NCBI GenBank assembly: GCA_027483645.1 | Contig: JAIXUD010000022.1 | Span: forward strand, 248,001 to 312,000 | DNA from: Sphingobacteriales bacterium | GTDB taxonomy: Bacteria; Bacteroidota; Bacteroidia; Chitinophagales; CAIOSU01 | Direction: 5' to 3' | DNA length: 64,000 nucleotides | In this document: piece by piece, positions 36,549 to 45,327 of the stretch | Layout: each line of letters begins with the position of its first letter | Position numbering within the stretch: position 1 is the stretch's first letter | Translations under genes and position numbers: made by a program | The notes under the pieces: model-generated | The model's database searches: none | Seen by the model: only the letters and a program-made list of their open reading frames with translations | What the model was told of the DNA's origin: nothing

Positions 36549-38014
36549 TTGGTTTGGAGTTTATCAAGTAATACCTGTGTAGCCGCTTTTGGGTCGGCAA
36601 TGCCCTTGGATGCTTTCATAACCAAGCCCATAAAAAAACCTTGGAGTTGTTTCTCGCCATCGCGGAATCGCTGTACCTCCGTTGGGTGGGCTTGCAGTAT
36701 GTCATCAACGATGTTTCCAATCACTGAAACGTCGCTTTGTTGAATCAGATTTAGCTCTTTGGCCAAGATTTCAGCACCTTTATCGGGTTGCTGCAACATG
36801 GCCGGGAAAAGCTGCTGGCTGGCAATGGTGTGGTTGATTACCCCGTCGTCTATCAGCTTGATTAAACCCGCTAACGACTCAAAGGTAACAGGAAATTTTG
36901 CCATTTCCATACCGTTGTCTTTCAAGTAAGAACGCACATTGTTTAAAATCCAGTTCACGGCAGCCTTGTAATTGATACTAATACCCGCAAGATTAACAAA
37001 ATATAACGCTACGGCCCGTTCTTCGGTTAGGCCACGGGCATCTACAGGGGATAGGCCATACTGGCTTTCAAACTGCACCTGCAACGCAGCTGGCAAGGCG
37101 GGCATATTAGCCTTTATGGCATCCACATACCCTTGGGTAACTACTACAGGCGGCAAATCGGGCTCAGGGAAATAGCGGTAGTCATCCGCATCTTCCTTGG
37201 TGCGCAGGCTAAAGGTGGTGCCGTTGTCCGCATCAAAGCTGCGGGTTTCCTGTACTATTTTGCCACCGTTTTCCAGCACCTCAATCTGTCGGGTTACCTC
37301 GTGCTCAATGGCGCGCTTCAGGTTTCGTATGCTGTTGAGGTTCTTCACTTCTGCCCGCTGCCCATATTGAGCGGCATCCTTCAGCATTACCGATACGTTG
37401 GCATCGCAACGCAGACTGCCTTCTTCCATGTTTCCATCGCAAATACCTAGCCAGCGAACCAGCTTTTGTATTTCTGCAAAGTAGGCAAAGGCTTCATCGG
37501 CACTACGCATGTCGGGTTCGGTTACTATTTCTATCAACGGCACACCTGCACGGTTCAAATCGACTAGCGTGTTGTTAGGGTCAATGTCGTGGGTGCTTTT
37601 GCCTGCATCTTCCTCTAGGTGTATGCGGTTGATGCGGATGCGCTTGGTTTCGCCATTTACGTCAATATCCAAATGGCCGCCATAGCATATCGGCGTATCC
37701 ATTTGTGTGGTTTGGAAGCCCTTAGGCAAATCGGCATAGAAGTAGTGCTTGCGGGCAAACTGGTTTACTTCCTGTATCTGGCAATTGGTTGCCAGCCCCA
37801 TCCTCACCGCAAACTCTAATGCCTTTTTATTAAAAAACGGCAACGCCCCCGGATGCCCCAAAGATACCGGCCCCAACTGCGTATTGGGCTCACCGCCATA
37901 CAATGCCGACTCGCCACTAAATATTTTGCTCTTGGTGGATAGTTGTGCGTGCACTTCCAAGCCTATTACGGGCTGGTAGAGGTGTTGGGTTGGTATGAGG
38001 GTGGTGTTCTGCAA
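36545..38014 (-). CDS. gatB: Asp-tRNA(Asn)/Glu-tRNA(Gln) amidotransferase subunit B
   Basis: 489 residues, full length. The GatB_N domain begins VIGLEVHAQLSTKSKIFSG and includes HYFYADLPKGFQTTQ, DDYRYFPEPDLPPVV and the C-terminal YqeY-like domain (GNIVDDILQAHPTEVQRFRD; GFFMGLVMKASKG). GatB with GatA and GatC amidates misacylated Glu-tRNA(Gln) or Asp-tRNA(Asn); no gatA or gatC is in the window. There is no ATG upstream of the conserved core, so the start is the TTG at 38014. The next gene overlaps its stop by 4 bp. Confidence 0.96.
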   Translation of the reverse strand: MQNTTLIPTQHLYQPVIGLEVHAQLSTKSKIFSGESALYGGEPNTQLGPVSLGHPGALPFFNKKALEFAVRMGLATNCQIQEVNQFARKHYFYADLPKGFQTTQMDTPICYGGHLDIDVNGETKRIRINRIHLEEDAGKSTHDIDPNNTLVDLNRAGVPLIEIVTEPDMRSADEAFAYFAEIQKLVRWLGICDGNMEEGSLRCDANVSVMLKDAAQYGQRAEVKNLNSIRNLKRAIEHEVTRQIEVLENGGKIVQETRSFDADNGTTFSLRTKEDADDYRYFPEPDLPPVVVTQGYVDAIKANMPALPAALQVQFESQYGLSPVDARGLTEERAVALYFVNLAGISINYKAAVNWILNNVRSYLKDNGMEMAKFPVTFESLAGLIKLIDDGVINHTIASQQLFPAMLQQPDKGAEILAKELNLIQQSDVSVIGNIVDDILQAHPTEVQRFRDGEKQLQGFFMGLVMKASKGIADPKAATQVLLDKLQTK

Positions 38015-38057
38015 ATGATTGGTAATGAATACTTTAATATTTTATGGCAGGCCTATC

Positions 38058-38204
38058 CGTTGTGTCATGGTGAGCGGAGTCGAACCATTCACCATGTAGG
38101 TGGCATAACACCAATCTTGTGTAATTGCGTGCAATGCTGTTACTATGATTGGTGTTATGTGACCGTGTTACGGATGGTTCGGCTCCGCTCACCATGACAC
38201 AACG
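38058..38204. repeat. Long inverted repeat between alaS and gatB
   Basis: Outer arms at 38058-38088 and 38174-38204 are 31-bp inverted copies with one mismatch (TCATGGTGAGCGGAG inside). Inner arms at 38105-38116 and 38147-38158 are perfect 12-bp inverted copies (ATAACACCAATC). The segments between the arms also partly pair. The whole 147 bp would fold into one long hairpin, with a small ATTGC-GT-GCAAT hairpin in the loop. It ends 27 bp short of the alaS stop codon and starts 43 bp past the gatB start. A 16-bp fragment recurs at 25944. Confidence 0.9.
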
Positions 38205-38231
38205 TTAATTCCTTGCTGTATATCTAACATG

Positions 38232-40862
38232 CTACCCAGCCGTTACAAACCCCTTCGCCTTCTCCAACACCGCTGGCAAACCAGCAGGGTTTTTACCGCC
38301 TGCTGTAGCGTAGAAGGGCTGTCCGCCACCGCCGCCTTGTATCTCCTTGGCCCACTCACGTACCAGGTTACCGGCGTTCCAGCCTTTACCTTGTACGAGC
38401 TCCTCGGCTATCATTATGGTTATCTGTGCCTTGCCGTCGCCTTGTGAACCCAGCACCAAGAACAGATTCGGTATTTCCTGTTTCAGGTTGTAGGCAAGCC
38501 CTTTAATGGCATCGGCATTGTTCAGGCCGATTTCGGCAGCAATGAAGTTTACGCCGTTCAGGTTCTGTATGGTTTTGGCTAGGCTGTCTTTCAGTCCACT
38601 GGCTTGGGCGATGGTGGCTTGGTCCAGTTCTTTTTTCAGGGCAGCATTCTCCTCGGCTAAGGCTTGTATGCCTTTTACAATGTCTTTATTGTTGCGGCTT
38701 AGGGTAGCAATCTGCTCCAGTTGGCTCAGCTTGTCGTTGATGTAAGCTAAAGCACCTGGGCCAGTCAATGCCTCAATACGGCGTATGCCGGCCGCCACGG
38801 CGGTTTCGGTAGTTACTTTCAGCAAACCGATTTGGCCGGTTGATTTAACGTGTGTACCACCGCAAAGCTCTACCGAGTTGCCGAATTTGATAACGCGCAC
38901 CACATCGCCATACTTCTCGCCAAACAGGGCCATAGCACCAAGGGCTTTCGCCTCGTTAATCGGCACGCCACGGCGCTCATCCAACGGGTAGTTGGCACGG
39001 ATGCGCTCGTTTACAATCTGCTCCACGCGGGCCATTTCCTCGTCGGTTACTTTACCGAAGTGGCTAAAGTCGAAGCGCAGGTAATCTTGGTTTACCAAAG
39101 AGCCTTTTTGCTGTACGTGCGTGCCCAATACTTCGCGCAACGCCTCGTGCAGCAAGTGCGTGGCGCTGTGGTTTAGTTCAGTCAACTGGCGCTTCTCGCG
39201 GTTCACTTGCGCATGGAAGGTAGCCTTTGGGTCACTTGGCAACTTATCTGCATAGTGTACTATTAAGTTGTTTTCTTTCTTGGTATCGGTAATGTGCACG
39301 TACTCGCCCTTCACGCTCAAAGTACCGGTATCGCCAATCTGGCCACCGCTTTCGGCATAGAAAGGGGTGTAGTTCAGCACCAATTGGTACTGCTCTTTAT
39401 CTTTAGCTTTTACTTTGCGATAGCGGGTAATTTGCACCTCGCCCTCTTGATAGTCGTAGCCTACAAACTCCTCGTCGGCATCCTCGTTCAATATCACCCA
39501 ATCGCCCTGCTCGCTGGTAGCATCAGCACGGCTGCGTTTCTTTTGCTGTTGCAGTTCGGCTTCAAAACCGTTTTCATCAATATTAAAGCCATTCTCGCTA
39601 GCTAATAGTCGCGTTAGGTCAATTGGGAAACCAAAAGTATCGTACAGTTCGAAAGCCTCTTTACCGGTAATGGTATTCTCTTTCAGCTCCTCGGTTATCT
39701 GGGCAAACTTACGCAAGCCGCTGCCTAACGTGTTCAAGAAAGCAGTCTCTTCCTCCTTAATCACTTTCGAAACAAAATCAACTTGCTGCTGCAATTCTGG
39801 GAATACACGCTGCAATTGGCCGCCCAGTACCGCTACCAGTTGGTGAATAAAAGGCTCTTTCAGGTTAAGGTAAGAGTAGCCATAACGGATAGCCCTGCGT
39901 AATATGCGGCGGATAACGTAGCCCGAGCCACCGTTGCTTGGCAACTGCCCATCGGCAATAGCAAACGATACGGCACGTATATGGTCGGCAATAACACGGA
40001 TGGCGATGTCGCTCTTAGTATCGGCATAGGTGTAGGTAATTCCGCTAATTTCTTCTACTTTATTAATTAGTGGCGCAAAAACATCCGTATCGTAGTTGCT
40101 GCGCTTGCCTTGCAGCACCATACACAGGCGCTCAAAGCCCATACCGGTATCTACGTGCTGGGCAGGTAGCGGGGTAAGGCTGGTATCGGCATTACGGTTG
40201 AACTGGATAAATACCAAGTTCCATATCTCTATTACCTGCGGGTGGTCGTTGTTTACCAGGTCGCGGCCGTTTACTGCAGCACGCTCCTCGTCGGTACGCA
40301 TGTCCACGTGTATCTCGGTACAAGGGCCGCAGGGGCCGGTAGCGCCCATCTCCCAGAAATTATCCTTCTTGCTGCAAGACAGGATGCGGTCGGCTGGCAT
40401 ATACTTACTCCACAGTTGGCGGGCCTCGTCGTCTTCAGGTAGGTTGTCCGCGGTATCACCTTGGAAAACGGTAACGTACATGCGGTCGGTATCGATGCCG
40501 TACACATCAACCAACAATTCCCAAGCCCAATCAATAGCTTCTTTTTTAAAGTAGTTGCCAAAGCTCCAGTTGCCCAACATCTCGAACATGGTATGGTGGT
40601 AGGTATCAATTCCTACTTCCTCCAAGTCGTTGTGCTTGCCGCTTACACGCAGGCATTTTTGGGTATCGGCAATCCGCGGATTCTCCGGGGTTTTGTTACC
40701 CAGGAAAAACTCCTTGAACTGGTTCATGCCCGAGTTGGTGAACATCAGGGTCGGGTCGTCCTTCACCACGATGGGCGCCGAGGGAACGATACGGTGCTCT
40801 TTGGAGTTGAAGAAATTTAAGAAAGTCTCCCTAATCTCGGCTGATGTCAATTGCTTGGGCAC
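38232..40862 (-). CDS. alaS: Alanyl-tRNA synthetase
   Basis: 876 residues, normal length. The class II catalytic core begins [12 protein letters not shown] and includes [14 protein letters not shown] and [12 protein letters not shown]. The editing domain zinc ligands are [11 protein letters not shown] (near 563) and CGGTH (near 665). A coiled C-Ala domain completes it ([27 protein letters not shown]). It charges tRNA-Ala and clears Ser/Gly mischarging. No ATG precedes the conserved start, so GTG at 40862 is used. It is transcribed toward gatB but separated by the 147-bp inverted repeat, so co-transcription is uncertain. Confidence 0.97.
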   Translation of the reverse strand: MPKQLTSAEIRETFLNFFNSKEHRIVPSAPIVVKDDPTLMFTNSGMNQFKEFFLGNKTPENPRIADTQKCLRVSGKHNDLEEVGIDTYHHTMFEMLGNWSFGNYFKKEAIDWAWELLVDVYGIDTDRMYVTVFQGDTADNLPEDDEARQLWSKYMPADRILSCSKKDNFWEMGATGPCGPCTEIHVDMRTDEERAAVNGRDLVNNDHPQVIEIWNLVFIQFNRNADTSLTPLPAQHVDTGMGFERLCMVLQGKRSNYDTDVFAPLINKVEEISGITYTYADTKSDIAIRVIADHIRAVSFAIADGQLPSNGGSGYVIRRILRRAIRYGYSYLNLKEPFIHQLVAVLGGQLQRVFPELQQQVDFVSKVIKEEETAFLNTLGSGLRKFAQITEELKENTITGKEAFELYDTFGFPIDLTRLLASENGFNIDENGFEAELQQQKKRSRADATSEQGDWVILNEDADEEFVGYDYQEGEVQITRYRKVKAKDKEQYQLVLNYTPFYAESGGQIGDTGTLSVKGEYVHITDTKKENNLIVHYADKLPSDPKATFHAQVNREKRQLTELNHSATHLLHEALREVLGTHVQQKGSLVNQDYLRFDFSHFGKVTDEEMARVEQIVNERIRANYPLDERRGVPINEAKALGAMALFGEKYGDVVRVIKFGNSVELCGGTHVKSTGQIGLLKVTTETAVAAGIRRIEALTGPGALAYINDKLSQLEQIATLSRNNKDIVKGIQALAEENAALKKELDQATIAQASGLKDSLAKTIQNLNGVNFIAAEIGLNNADAIKGLAYNLKQEIPNLFLVLGSQGDGKAQITIMIAEELVQGKGWNAGNLVREWAKEIQGGGGGQPFYATAGGKNPAGLPAVLEKAKGFVTAG

Positions 40863-40971
40863 GGTTTTAACTTTATTTAGGTTTTGATAAGAGGCTGAAA
40901 TAATTATCTTTGTTAGCTGCCCATTGGTAAGGGCAGTGCAAAATTACATGAATTAAGTATCAAGTAGCTTC

Positions 40972-41109
40972 TTGTCTGAATCAGAATTTATAGAATTTTT
41001 GAATTACAGAATCGATTTGGTAAAGAAGTTTAAAGATTTGATTGTTAAGGCTTGCTGTGTGTTTCTGAATTCTAGAATTCTTTAATTCTGTAAATTCTGA
41101 TTCAGACAA
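40972..41109. repeat. Paired octad-repeat element, nAGAATTn family
   Basis: The left arm (40972-41013) starts TTGTCTGAATCAGAATTTA and the right arm (41061-41109) ends with its exact reverse complement. 19 bp match perfectly, then about 8 more with one mismatch. Read inward on the right arm, the units are AGAATTTA, CAGAATTA, AAGAATTC, TAGAATTC, that is an 8-bp period. A core of about 47 bp separates the arms. The element fills most of the divergent gap between alaS and the M23 peptidase gene and ends 17 bp before the latter's ATG. Confidence 0.85.
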
Positions 41110-41126
41110 ACGAACAACCAAACTGC

Positions 41127-42098
41127 ATGAAAAAAGTAAAATACCATTACAACAAACAAACCCTGCGCTACGAGCGCATTAAACCATCAGTGGGCAAAAG
41201 CCTGTTGCTGGCTATGGGGTTTTTGGTTACCTCGGCGCTGTTTGGCTTTGCTGTGGCTATGATTGGTTTCTATTATTTTGATTCGCCCAAAGAAAAGCTG
41301 TTGAAACGCGAAATTGAAAAGATGGAGATTGAGTACAGCTTGATGGACCAAAAGCTGGTGCAGATGAGCGAAGTGCTGGATGGCCTGCAATACCGCGATG
41401 AGAATATTTACCGGGTGGTTTTTGAGGCTGAGCCAATACCGCTTTCGGTACGAGAGGCGGGAACGGGTGGTTCGCAAAAATATAAGAGCCTCGAAGGGTA
41501 CGATAATAGCGAACTGATGGTGAACACCGTAACGCTGATGGACAGGTTACGCAAAAAGATGTACATACAGAGCAAGAGCTACGATGAGGTGGCCGAACTG
41601 ATACAGAACAAGGAGTTGATGCTATCGTCCATCCCGGCAATTATGCCGGTAGCCAATAAAGACCTTACCCGCGTGGCATCGGGATACGGTATGCGCATAC
41701 ACCCGGTTTATAAAACCTATAAGATGCATACGGGCATGGACTTTACGGCCCCCATCGGCACCGATATCTATTCTACTGGCAGTGGTACCGTGGTGCATGT
41801 AGAGTATAATAATGGCGGCTATGGCAACCACGTAATTGTTGACCACGGCTTTGGTTTCCAAACGCTATATGGCCATATGCACAAGGTTTCTGTAAGGCAA
41901 GGACAAAAAATATTACGCGGCGAAGTGCTGGGCATCGTAGGCAACACCGGTACTTCCACTGGCCCGCACTTGCACTACGAGGTAATTAAGAACGGTGTAA
42001 AAATCAATCCGGTTAACTACTATTTCAACGACCTAAGTCCTGAGGAGTTTGAGCTGATGATTGAGATAAGCAGTAATCATAACCAATCGTTTGACTAA
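41127..42098 (+). CDS. M23-family metallopeptidase (murein hydrolase)
   Basis: 323 residues. One N-terminal membrane helix (LLLAMGFLVTSALFGFAVAM) is followed by a short coiled coil (about 50-85). A C-terminal peptidase M23 (LytM) domain near 195-305 has the zinc/catalytic residues in HTGMDFTAP (HxxxD) and HLHYEVI (HxH), with GNHVIVDHGFGFQTLYGHM between. Such membrane-anchored enzymes cut peptidoglycan cross-links or regulate amidases in the periplasm. It lies divergent from alaS. Its stop codon is embedded in a 12-bp palindrome that begins the TTRCGRG repeat element. Confidence 0.93.
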   Translation: MKKVKYHYNKQTLRYERIKPSVGKSLLLAMGFLVTSALFGFAVAMIGFYYFDSPKEKLLKREIEKMEIEYSLMDQKLVQMSEVLDGLQYRDENIYRVVFEAEPIPLSVREAGTGGSQKYKSLEGYDNSELMVNTVTLMDRLRKKMYIQSKSYDEVAELIQNKELMLSSIPAIMPVANKDLTRVASGYGMRIHPVYKTYKMHTGMDFTAPIGTDIYSTGSGTVVHVEYNNGGYGNHVIVDHGFGFQTLYGHMHKVSVRQGQKILRGEVLGIVGNTGTSTGPHLHYEVIKNGVKINPVNYYFNDLSPEEFELMIEISSNHNQSFD

Positions 42099-42245
42099 GC
42101 TTAGTTACGAGTTACGAGTTGCGAGTTGAAAACCTTACAACTAATTGCCTTTTTGAACGATATTTGCACTGTTACTATTTCAATAGTAGCAGTCATAATC
42201 TCCCTTTATAAACTCGTAACCCGTAACTCGCAACCCGTAACTAAG
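42099..42245. repeat. Paired heptad-repeat element filling the whole M23-fur gap (TTRCGRG family)
   Basis: The left arm (from 42100) carries three 7-bp units: TTACGAG, TTACGAG, TTGCGAG. The right arm (42211-42245), read on the other strand, carries four: TTACGGG, TTGCGAG, TTACGGG, TTACGAG. The outer 10 bp (CTTAGTTACG) pair perfectly. The element occupies the entire 147 bp from the M23 stop to the base before the fur ATG, so any fur promoter or leader must lie in it. The same family recurs at 52951-53106 with an unrelated core. Confidence 0.88.
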
Positions 42246-42662
42246 ATGAAAAATGCGGTTTCCATACTTAAAGACCATCAGCTTCGTAATACCGAGGCGA
42301 GGGTTGATGTGCTTAACACCTTTTTGGGTCAGCACCATGCCCTCTCGCATAGCGATGTGGAAAAGACCTTGGGCGAGCAGTATGACCGTGTGACCATTTA
42401 CCGCACCCTTACCTCATTTATGGAGAAGGGCCTATTGCACAAGGTACCCGTTGATGACGGCAGCACCCGCTACGCCCTTTGCAACGACCATTGCGACGAC
42501 CACCAGCACGAGGACAACCATATACATTTTAAGTGTACCAGCTGCGGAAACACAGAATGCCTGGATGAACTACCCATACCGCAAGTAAAGCTGCCTAATG
42601 GCTACACCCTAACCGAGACCAATTTTTTGGTGCAAGGGGTTTGTGGGAAGTGCAATGGGTAA
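42246..42662 (+). CDS. Fur-family transcriptional regulator
   Basis: 138 residues from the ATG at 42246. Earlier in-frame codons are open only because the repeat element has no stop there. The winged-helix part (about 1-80; LRNTEARVDVLNTFLGQHH, VTIYRTLTSFMEKGLLH) precedes a metal/dimer domain with HCDDHQHEDNHIHFKCTSCG (His-rich plus CxxC) and a C-terminal CGKC. Both CxxC pairs suit the structural zinc. Members repress genes for iron, zinc or peroxide response; the metal is unknown. The start codon directly abuts a TTRCGRG inverted-repeat element, with no recognisable ribosome-binding site. Confidence 0.92.
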   Translation: MKNAVSILKDHQLRNTEARVDVLNTFLGQHHALSHSDVEKTLGEQYDRVTIYRTLTSFMEKGLLHKVPVDDGSTRYALCNDHCDDHQHEDNHIHFKCTSCGNTECLDELPIPQVKLPNGYTLTETNFLVQGVCGKCNG

Positions 42663-42821
42663 AGTATTGGAATATTTAAGTTGCATATTGCATCCATAAA
42701 CATCCAAGCACCTGACTATCGTCATACCTTATCGGCTTTTTGGGTAATAATTTTACTTCATTTACAGATTGCTGCGAACGATTCTGGCGAGGCTTGCCTT
42801 TACACATTACTACCGAAGCAA

Positions 42822-43445
42822 ATGATTGATATGAAACCGATTTCTTTCCAGCCTTATCTTGACAAAGCCTTTACTTATTCACAATACCGCGATTTAATTG
42901 ACAAGCTATTGGCTGAAGGCAAAACCACTGGCGAAAACCACTCGGAGTTTTATTTGGACTATACCAAGATGAACGTTCACCGCATGGAGCGGTTGGACAA
43001 AACCACCACCCTTACCGATGACATGGTTGAGGTGCTGGGCAACTTGAAACGCAAGTATATTTGGCTGGTGATAACCGAAGCCTGGTGCGGCGATGCGGCG
43101 CAGAACTTGCCTGTGCTGAACTTGATAGCCAAGCAAACGCCTAACATTGACTTGCGGCTGGTGCTACGAGATGAGAACCTGGAGCTAATGGACCACTACC
43201 TTACCGATGGTGGCCGCAGTATACCCAAGCTGATAGTGCTAGATGCCGAAACGCTGCAAGAGATTGGACACTGGGGGCCGCGCCCTGCTGGTGCGCAGGC
43301 TTTGTTGGTTGCACATAAGGCCAACCCAGCCCAAACACACGAAGACTTCGTAAAAGAAGTGCAGCTATGGTACGCAAAAGACCGTACCTTGAGCACCCAG
43401 CACGAACTGTTGGCACTATTACAAGCTTGGGAACGGCAGCAATAG
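42822..43445 (+). CDS. Thioredoxin-family protein (single active-site Cys)
   Basis: 207 residues from the ATG at 42822; a second ATG at 42831 is about as likely. A TTG at 42681 would add unrelated sequence. The body is a Thioredoxin_9-type fold: YDKAFTYSQYRDLIDKLL-like start, then WLVITEAWCGDAAQNLPVL, IDLRLVLRDENLELM, cis-Pro region SIPKLIVLDAETL, and HWGPRPAGAQ. The active site is WCGD, so it lacks the second cysteine of CxxC and cannot act as a classic disulfide exchanger. Members are frequent in Bacteroidota and poorly characterised. It follows fur after 159 bp on the same strand. Confidence 0.88.
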   Translation: MIDMKPISFQPYLDKAFTYSQYRDLIDKLLAEGKTTGENHSEFYLDYTKMNVHRMERLDKTTTLTDDMVEVLGNLKRKYIWLVITEAWCGDAAQNLPVLNLIAKQTPNIDLRLVLRDENLELMDHYLTDGGRSIPKLIVLDAETLQEIGHWGPRPAGAQALLVAHKANPAQTHEDFVKEVQLWYAKDRTLSTQHELLALLQAWERQQ

Positions 43446-43601
43446 CCATTTTAGGGTAAATGATGGTAAGCCAGTTTGTTGAGTGGAATATATTGTATAA
43501 TATAGCTTATGAAGAGCTCCGGTAGACAAACCATAGTAATAGTATTAATAGAATGAGAGCGGTTAGTTAATCTTGGAGCAGCTATTTTTAAAAACCTTAC
43601 T

Positions 43602-44444
43602 ATGATAGAGCATATATTAGTGCCCACCAATTTTCTTGATTATGCAATAAATGCGGGCCACTATGCTGTGCAGTTTGCTGCCCAGTACAATGCCAAGGTA
43701 ACCTTATTCCATACGTACCACATCCCCGTGGTTGATCCACTTATACCTTCGGAGTATTTGGCGGAGTTGGCAGGTACTGCTGAGAAAAACGCGGAGCGTA
43801 GTATTGCCCAGCAAGCTGAAGACCTGAAGGCTGCTTACCCGAATATGGCGCAATACATCTACCACCAAACGTCCATGGGGTTTGCCGCCGACGAGATACT
43901 TTCGGTAGCACAAAGCCTTAATGTGGATGCTGTTGTGGTGGGTACCCGACATACAGATAAGGTGCAACGCATTTTGCTGGGAAGTGTTTTAGGCACGGTG
44001 CTTGAGCGGTCGAATGTGCCGGTGATAGTAGTGCCCGACCATGTTGTTTACCATACGGTAAAGAACATCCTATTTGCATCAGAGTTTAACGATAGCGAGG
44101 ATGTTGCATCGATAAATCAAGTGTTGGACTTTACCTCTAAGTTAAATGCAATTCTTTATAGCGTGCATATTCAGGACGCAGATCCTGATGAGAACGATGT
44201 AGCCCGTATACAAAACATACGCTCGCAATATGAAGGTAAATTGGGGAATGGTAAGGTACATTTCGAAAACATCTCTTACGGCAACATTATTGAGGGCTTA
44301 GCAAAGTACAGCCAAGTGAACGATATTGACATGGCAGTAATGGTTACGCACAAGCGCAGTTTTTTTGAAAAGCTGTTCGATAGGAGCCTTACTAAACAGA
44401 TGGCCTACAAAACCGACATACCGTTGGTGGTATTTCACAAATAA
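43602..44444 (+). CDS. Universal stress protein, two tandem Usp domains
   Basis: 280 residues. The first Usp domain (about 1-145) starts HILVPTNFLDYAINAGHYAV and ends with the nucleotide-binding signature VVGTRHTDKVQRILLGSVLG and VPVIVVP. The second (about 150-280) starts VKNILFASEFNDSED and ends FEKLFDRSLTKQMAYKTDIP. Tandem Usp proteins bind ATP and aid survival under starvation or low oxygen. A Crp/Fnr regulator lies 63 bp downstream on the same strand, a frequent pairing in Bacteroidota that suggests control by redox or oxygen. Confidence 0.93.
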   Translation: MIEHILVPTNFLDYAINAGHYAVQFAAQYNAKVTLFHTYHIPVVDPLIPSEYLAELAGTAEKNAERSIAQQAEDLKAAYPNMAQYIYHQTSMGFAADEILSVAQSLNVDAVVVGTRHTDKVQRILLGSVLGTVLERSNVPVIVVPDHVVYHTVKNILFASEFNDSEDVASINQVLDFTSKLNAILYSVHIQDADPDENDVARIQNIRSQYEGKLGNGKVHFENISYGNIIEGLAKYSQVNDIDMAVMVTHKRSFFEKLFDRSLTKQMAYKTDIPLVVFHK

Positions 44445-44479
44445 ATCGTTTTTACTGAACAGTTTTGCCCCTTGAAGCG

Positions 44480-44487
44480 TACATTTG
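44480..44487 (+). promoter_or_regulatory. Bacteroidota -7 promoter element before the Crp/Fnr gene
   Basis: TACATTTG is an exact match to the Bacteroidota -7 consensus TAnnTTTG and lies 20 bp before the ATG at 44508. A convincing TTTG at the expected -33 distance is missing, so this is tentative. Confidence 0.4.
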
Positions 44488-44507
44488 TATAGCTAGTTCG
44501 TTCACTT

Positions 44508-45209
44508 ATGAAGTTTGCCCAACCAGATTGCGTGCATTGCCAAGGTCGTCGAGATTCTTTGTTCCATTTTTGCAAAATGGATGAAATTGAGGAGTTGAAC
44601 AACGAAAAATCATGCTCATTATACAAGCGTGGGCAGGTGATTTTTCAAGAAGACGCCAATCCTTTAGGCGTTTATTGCATCAATTCGGGAAAGGTAAAGA
44701 TGTACAAGCACGCGTCGGATGGCAAGGAACAGATTATCCGCATCGTTAAGCCTGGAGACTTTTTAGGTTACCGCTCTATGTTGGCAGGAACCCGGTACAA
44801 GCTTTCTGCCGAGGCGCTAGAAGATACCGCCGTCTGCATGATTCCTAAGGCTACTTTCTTAGAGCTGTTTCGCACCAATGAGGCTTTCTCCAAAGGTTTG
44901 CTGGCAGTTTTGTGTAGTACCCTTGATGAAAGCTACACTAAAATTGCCGACATCGCCTACAAGCCTGTGCGCGGCAGGGTAGCTGAGGCATTGCTTTTCC
45001 TCCACAACTTTTATAAAGACGATCAGAACCCTACAGGCATCATCAACATTGGCCGGGAAGATTTGGCAAGCTTTGTAGGTACAGTTAAAGAAACCGCCAT
45101 CCGTATGCTCAAGGAGTTCAAGGACGAGGGCTTAATTGAAACCGACAAAAGCAACATCATCATTAAAGATACCGAGGGCTTGTTGCACATAAGCGAGCTC
45201 TACGATTGA
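44508..45209 (+). CDS. Crp/Fnr-family regulator with N-terminal cysteine cluster
   Basis: 233 residues. The N-terminus has DCVHCQ and a further Cys in LFHFC (C8, C11, C22). A cyclic-nucleotide-binding-type beta roll follows at about 30-140 (GQVIFQEDANPLGVYCINSG). A winged helix is near 160-225 (VGTVKETAIRMLKEFKDEG). The cysteines resemble those of Fnr proteins that hold an oxygen-labile [4Fe-4S] cluster, so it may be an oxygen or nitric oxide sensor (inference). A universal stress protein gene lies just upstream. The gene converges with a T9SS cargo gene and ends at a perfect terminator. Confidence 0.9.
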   Translation: MKFAQPDCVHCQGRRDSLFHFCKMDEIEELNNEKSCSLYKRGQVIFQEDANPLGVYCINSGKVKMYKHASDGKEQIIRIVKPGDFLGYRSMLAGTRYKLSAEALEDTAVCMIPKATFLELFRTNEAFSKGLLAVLCSTLDESYTKIADIAYKPVRGRVAEALLFLHNFYKDDQNPTGIINIGREDLASFVGTVKETAIRMLKEFKDEGLIETDKSNIIIKDTEGLLHISELYD

Positions 45210-45212
45210 GAT

Positions 45213-45323
45213 AGACACAAGACACACAAAAAAAGCGATGCCGCGCAAACTTTTGCGCGGCATCGCTTTTTTTAAGAAAACCTAAGGAAAAATCTTGTGT
45301 CTTGTATCTTGTGTCTTGCGTCT
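45213..45323. repeat. Paired heptad-repeat element AGAYRCA around a terminator
   Basis: The left arm (45213-45226) reads AGACACA AGACACA. The right arm (45293-45323), on the other strand, reads AGACGCA, AGACACA, AGATACA, AGACACA, a 7-bp period. The terminator hairpin lies between the arms. The element fills the gap between two convergent genes almost fully, its right edge 5 bp from the opposing stop. Confidence 0.8.
45228..45273. terminator. Perfect 21-bp bidirectional terminator
   Basis: A7-GCGATGCCGCGCAA, loop ACTT, then the exact complement ending T7. The stem is perfect over 21 bp and ends in a T-run on both strands. It serves the convergent Crp/Fnr gene (plus) and T9SS propeller gene (minus). 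Confidence 0.92.
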
Positions 45324-45327
45324 AAAT

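Noticed and set aside
42126-42245. 40-residue extension of the Fur-family protein from a TTG
   Set aside because: It lies within the TTRCGRG inverted-repeat element and is absent from the family; the ATG at 42246 fits exactly.
42681-42821. Extension of the thioredoxin-like protein from a TTG
   Set aside because: The added sequence has no family match; the ATG at 42822 or 42831 gives the expected start.
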